Shown here: piece after piece, positions 5,564 to 8,237 of the stretch
Position numbering within the stretch: the first letter of the stretch is position 1
Layout of the letters: each line of letters begins with the position of its first letter
Assembly: GCA_937958345.1 (NCBI GenBank)
Contig: CALGNW010000342.1
Coordinates: 1 to 8,237, forward strand
DNA from: an uncultured Neomegalonema sp.
GTDB lineage: Bacteria > Pseudomonadota > Alphaproteobacteria > Rhodobacterales > Rhodobacteraceae
Direction of reading: 5' to 3'
Length of the DNA stretch: 8,237 bases
Program-made: the position numbers and the translations under genes
The notes under the pieces: model-generated
The model's database searches: none
What the model was told of the DNA's origin: nothing
The model's input: only the letters and a program-made list of their open reading frames with translations

Positions 5564-7174
5564 ATGATCGATCTTAACAAAGCGGCGGAGATGGCGACCG
5601 AGGGCAAGATGGGCCGTCGCGAGTTTATGCAGCTTTCGCTCGCTGCGGGTGTCACCGCAACCGCTGCGACGATGAATTTCGATAAGGCTCTGGCCGCGAC
5701 CCCGAAAGCGGGCGGCGCATATATTCAGGGCCTGACGGGTGGCGGTTCGTCCGACACGCTCGATCCTGCAACGATCCTCGATACGTTTATGATCAACGTC
5801 AGCTCGGGTCAGCTTCGCAACAACCTGACCGAAATCGGGTCCGACAACCAGCTTCGCGGCGAGCTTGCCGAAGAGTGGGAAGGTTCGTCCGATGCCGCGA
5901 CGTGGACGTTCAAGCTGCGTCAGGGCGTTGAATTCCACAACGGCAAGACCGTCAGCGCCGAAGACGTGGTCGAATCTTTCCGCCACCACATGGGTGAAGA
6001 CACGAAATCGGCGGCCAAAGGTATTATTGCGGCTGTTGAAAGCGTCGAAGCCGACGGCAAAGACACGGTTGTCTTCAAGCTGTCGGGCGGCAATGCCGAC
6101 TTTCCTTATCTCGCCTCGGATTATCACCTGAACATCTGCCCCGCGAAAGACGGCGGCGGCATTGACTGGGAGTCGGGTGTCGGGTCGGGCGCGTATATGC
6201 TCAAAGACGCGAAAGATTTCGAGCCGGGCGTCCGCGCCACGCTGCACAAAAACCCGAACTACTGGAAAGAGGGCGCGGGTCACTTTGATACTGTCGAGAA
6301 CCTGTTCATCGCGGATGCGGGCGCACGGACCTCGGCCCTGCGCACGGGCGAGATTCACTCGATGTCGAACCTCGATGCATCAACCGCGCCGCTGCTGAAG
6401 CGCGATGACAGCATCGTTGTGCTGCCGACCTACGGCAACAAGCACGTTGTCCTGCCGATGGACACCCGCAACGGCCCGTTCGATGACAACCACGTCCGTC
6501 TTGCGCTGAAATACGCAATCGACCGTGAGGAAATGGTCGATAAGGTTGCGCGCGGCTTCGGTGCGCTCGGCAACGACCATCCGATCGGACCGGCAAACGT
6601 CAACCGTGCAACGGATGAAGAGATTCCGCAGCGCATGTACGATATCGACAAGGCTAAATTCCACCTCAAGAAAGCGGGTCTCGACTCGTTGTCGCTGGAA
6701 CTGTCCGTGGCCGATACCGCGTTTGAAGGCGCGGTTGACGCCGGACAGCTGTTCTCGGAAAGCGCGGCAAAAGCGGGTATCGAGCTGAAGATCAAGCGCG
6801 AGCCTGAGGACGGATACTGGTCCAACGTCTGGATGAAAAAGCCGTTCGTCGGCGGATACTGGGGCGGTCGCCCGACCGAAGACTGGATGTTCTCTCAGGT
6901 CTACTCGTCCGGTGCGGACTGGAATGAGTCGTATTGGGAAAACCGCACCTTCAACAAGCTGCTCGTCTGGGCGCGTTCCGAGCTTGATCCGGTGAAACGC
7001 CGCGACATGTACGTTGAAATGCAACGCATCTGTCACGACGATTGCGGCTCGATCATTCCGATGTTCAGCGCGTACACGCACGCGATTTCCAAGAAGATCG
7101 GCCTGCCGGATCAGATCGCATCGAACTGGGAGCTGGACGGCCACAAAAACGCCGAGCGTTGGTGGATGGTTTAA
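5564..7174 (+). CDS. ABC transporter solute-binding protein, family 5 (peptide/opine type), Tat-exported
   Basis: This 536-residue periplasmic receptor belongs to the SBP_bac_5 family (DppA/OppA-like), which binds peptides, opines, nickel chelates or similar compounds for an ABC importer. The N-terminus carries a twin-arginine signal: K-M-G-R-R-E-F-M (15-22, R18-R19), a hydrophobic stretch (23-36), and likely cleavage after A-L-A at 44. There is no lipobox cysteine, so it should be soluble. Family features follow: the early L-D-P-A motif (about 66-69), L-A-E-E-W-E (about 101-106), W-T-F-K-L-R-Q-G-V-E-F-H-N-G-K (114-128), S-A-E-D-V-V-E-S-F (131-139) and V-R-L-A-L-K-Y-A-I-D-R (about 311-321). 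The start is supported by GGGAGAAAG (5550-5558), placed five bases before the ATG. No permease or ATPase genes follow within the window, so it is either an orphan or read with more distant genes. Folded export via Tat is common for this subgroup in alphaproteobacteria. Confidence 0.93.
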   Translation: MIDLNKAAEMATEGKMGRREFMQLSLAAGVTATAATMNFDKALAATPKAGGAYIQGLTGGGSSDTLDPATILDTFMINVSSGQLRNNLTEIGSDNQLRGELAEEWEGSSDAATWTFKLRQGVEFHNGKTVSAEDVVESFRHHMGEDTKSAAKGIIAAVESVEADGKDTVVFKLSGGNADFPYLASDYHLNICPAKDGGGIDWESGVGSGAYMLKDAKDFEPGVRATLHKNPNYWKEGAGHFDTVENLFIADAGARTSALRTGEIHSMSNLDASTAPLLKRDDSIVVLPTYGNKHVVLPMDTRNGPFDDNHVRLALKYAIDREEMVDKVARGFGALGNDHPIGPANVNRATDEEIPQRMYDIDKAKFHLKKAGLDSLSLELSVADTAFEGAVDAGQLFSESAAKAGIELKIKREPEDGYWSNVWMKKPFVGGYWGGRPTEDWMFSQVYSSGADWNESYWENRTFNKLLVWARSELDPVKRRDMYVEMQRICHDDCGSIIPMFSAYTHAISKKIGLPDQIASNWELDGHKNAERWWMV

Positions 7175-7196
7175 GTCGGCTTCGCCGACTTAAACC
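7168..7196. repeat. Perfect 13-bp inverted repeat spanning the binding-protein stop codon
   Basis: GGTTTAAGTCGGC (7168-7180) and GCCGACTTAAACC (7184-7196) pair without mismatch around a TTC loop. The TAA stop at 7172-7174 lies inside the left arm. No T-run follows, so it is not a classical terminator. It could protect the 3' end of the binding-protein mRNA, as hairpins behind binding-protein genes often do, or be a copy of a dispersed intergenic repeat. Confidence 0.75.
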
Positions 7197-7198
7197 AA

Positions 7199-7246
7199 GG
7201 GTGCGGCAGACGATTTCTGCGCAGCAGAATATCGTTGAGAGCACCC
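7199..7246 (+). other. Compound stem-loop in the spacer after the ABC binding protein
   Basis: An outer 6-bp stem, GGGTGC (7199-7204) with GCACCC (7241-7246), encloses a 5x5 internal loop. Inside it is an 11-bp stem, ACGAT-TTCTGC (7210-7220) with GCAGAA-(T)-ATCGT (7224-7235), with a single bulged T at 7230 and a GCA loop. All pairs are Watson-Crick. It is probably a structured untranslated RNA between the perfect repeat and the terminator; the function is unknown. Confidence 0.5.
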
Positions 7247-7261
7247 ACCTCTAACTTTCCG

Positions 7262-7295
7262 GGCGCGTTGGTTCAGTCCAGCGCGCCTATTTTTA
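7262..7295 (+). terminator. Intrinsic terminator after the ABC binding protein
   Basis: GGCGCGTTGG (7262-7271) pairs with CCAGCGCGCC (7278-7287) over 10 bp with one T-G wobble and a 6-base loop, followed by TATTTTTA. It should end the transcript running from dctQM and the binding protein. It lies only 12 bp before the ATG of the enolase-family gene, so that gene would have little or no leader unless transcription reads through. Confidence 0.82.
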
Positions 7296-7307
7296 TGGAC
7301 CCCGCCC

Positions 7308-8237
7308 ATGATCCTAAAATCCATCGAGACTTTTACGACGCCCGATGTCGGCTTTGTCCGCGCGACCGCCTAGGATGGAGCGCAGGGGTGGGGGCAGGTT
7401 TCTACCTATCACGCCGATATCACCTGTCAGGTTTTGCATCGCCAAGTCGCGCCTTGGATGGTCGGGGTTGATACGAGCGATTTGGATGATTTGCTCAATC
7501 TGGTGACCGAGCGCGAACATAAGTTTCCGGGATCGTATTTGCGCCGTGCGATGACGGGTGTGGATACCGCGATTTGGGATTTGCGCGGCAAGCGGGCGGG
7601 CAAGCCCGTTGCCGAGTTGTTGGGCGGGAGTGCGGGAAAGGTCCGCGCTTATGCGTCCTCTATGAAACGCGATATCACGCCTGCGGATGAGGCGGAGCGG
7701 TTGAAGGCGCTGGCAGATCGGGACGGATTTACCGCCTTTAAGGTCCGGGCGGGAGCCGAGGTCGGGCGCAACCAAGATGAATGGCCGGGGCGGACCGAGG
7801 AAATTATTCCGACGATGCGGCGGGCTTTGCCGGAAGCTGATTTGTTGATCGACGCGAACTCTTGTTATGCGCCCGATCGTGCAATCGAAGTCGGGCGGAT
7901 GCTGGAGGGCGAGGGCTTTTGCCATTTCGAGGAACCGTGCCCGTATTGGGAGTTGGAGCAGACCAAGCAAGTCACGGATGCTCTGTCGATTGATGTGACC
8001 GGGGGCGAGCAGGATTGCGACTTGCCGACGTGGAAGCGGATGATTGATATGCGCGCCGTTGATATTGTGCAGCCTGATGTGTGCTATCTCGGCGGTATCG
8101 CGCGGACGCTGCGGGTGTGCCGGATGGCGGAGGCCGCAGGTCTGCCGGTCACGCCGCATTGCGCGAACCTGTCGATGGTGACTCTGTTCACGATGCACCT
8201 GCTGCGCGCGATTCCAAATGCCGGAAAGTATCTGGAG
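7308..8237 (+). pseudogene. Mandelate racemase/muconate lactonizing enzyme family gene with in-frame amber codon, 3' end outside window
   Basis: The frame encodes an enolase-superfamily enzyme that abstracts a proton alpha to a carboxylate (racemase, epimerase or acid-sugar dehydratase). The 310 codons to the window edge hold a single stop, TAG at 7371-7373 (codon 22). Homology-like sequence continues in the same frame on both sides: F-V-R-A-T-A before it, D-G-A-Q-G-W-G-Q after. Putative metal ligands are D182 (I-D-A-N), E208 (F-E-E-P) and E234 (G-G-E). D257 (Q-P-D) and H284 (T-P-H) form the expected dyad. Their spacings match those of mandelate racemase (195/221/247/270/297). The KxK motif is K145-V-R147 here. 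The next in-frame ATG (7458, codon 51) has no ribosome site and would remove much of the N-terminal capping domain. No good Shine-Dalgarno precedes 7308 either. It is a pseudogene, a sequencing error or a suppressed amber; family identity is firm and substrate is unknown. Confidence 0.8.

Noticed and set aside
5291..6358. 355-codon minus-strand open frame opposite dctQM and the ABC receptor
   Set aside because: It spans the end of one real gene and the start of another and has Arg/Val-rich shadow composition with no family resemblance.
6380..7144. 254-codon minus-strand open frame inside the ABC receptor gene
   Set aside because: It is antisense to a well-supported family-5 binding protein and has no start context or domain.
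7235..7471. 78-codon plus-strand frame running across the terminator into the enolase gene; a frameshift instead of a nonsense codon was considered
   Set aside because: Enolase-like sequence lies in one and the same frame before and after the TAG, so no frame change is needed, and this frame has no recognisable content.
7314..8198. 294-codon minus-strand open frame opposite the enolase-family gene
   Set aside because: It is an antisense shadow. The plus strand shows a recognisable family with correctly spaced active-site residues.

Overview
The window looks like part of an alphaproteobacterial chromosome, possibly a Rhodobacterales-type heterotroph. This is inferred from four things: GC-rich codon use, TRAP and ABC uptake genes alongside an M20 amidohydrolase and an enolase-superfamily gene, a Tat-exported family-5 solute-binding protein, and a near match to the alphaproteobacterial SOS box (GAAC-N7-GAAC) upstream of a Y-family polymerase. 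No rRNA, tRNA, CRISPR array, insertion sequence or integrase is visible.

Layout from left to right. The window opens inside an M20-family amidohydrolase (+, 3' part only, ends at 460). It faces a Y-family DNA polymerase of the DinB type (-, 492-1820), whose AT-rich upstream region holds a probable LexA site. A strong intrinsic terminator (1896-1926) separates the polymerase from a DctP-type TRAP solute-binding protein (-, 1949-2989). Upstream of dctP on the same strand is a 41-codon gene for a single-pass membrane protein (3104-3229), which a length filter would miss. A roughly 170-bp divergent regulatory region follows, with overlapping -35-like sites and two small palindromes. Next come a fused DctQ-DctM TRAP permease (+, 3404-5467) and a Tat-dependent family-5 ABC solute-binding protein (+, 5564-7174). 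After that is a densely structured 130-bp spacer: a perfect 13-bp inverted repeat that contains the stop codon, a compound stem-loop, and an intrinsic terminator. The window ends in a mandelate racemase/muconate lactonizing enzyme family gene (+, from 7308) that carries one in-frame amber codon at codon 22 and is otherwise open to the edge.

How the genes fit together. Most of the window is about taking up and using organic acids or small peptides/acylated amines. DctP would capture a carboxylate in the periplasm and pass it to the DctQM sodium symporter. The family-5 binding protein would serve an ABC importer whose membrane parts are not in the window. The amidohydrolase and the enolase-family enzyme would be cytoplasmic catabolic enzymes. 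The substrate cannot be read from sequence. The most promising undescribed item is the small membrane protein next to the TRAP genes. The amber codon in the enolase gene and the structured RNA behind the ABC binding protein are the next most notable.
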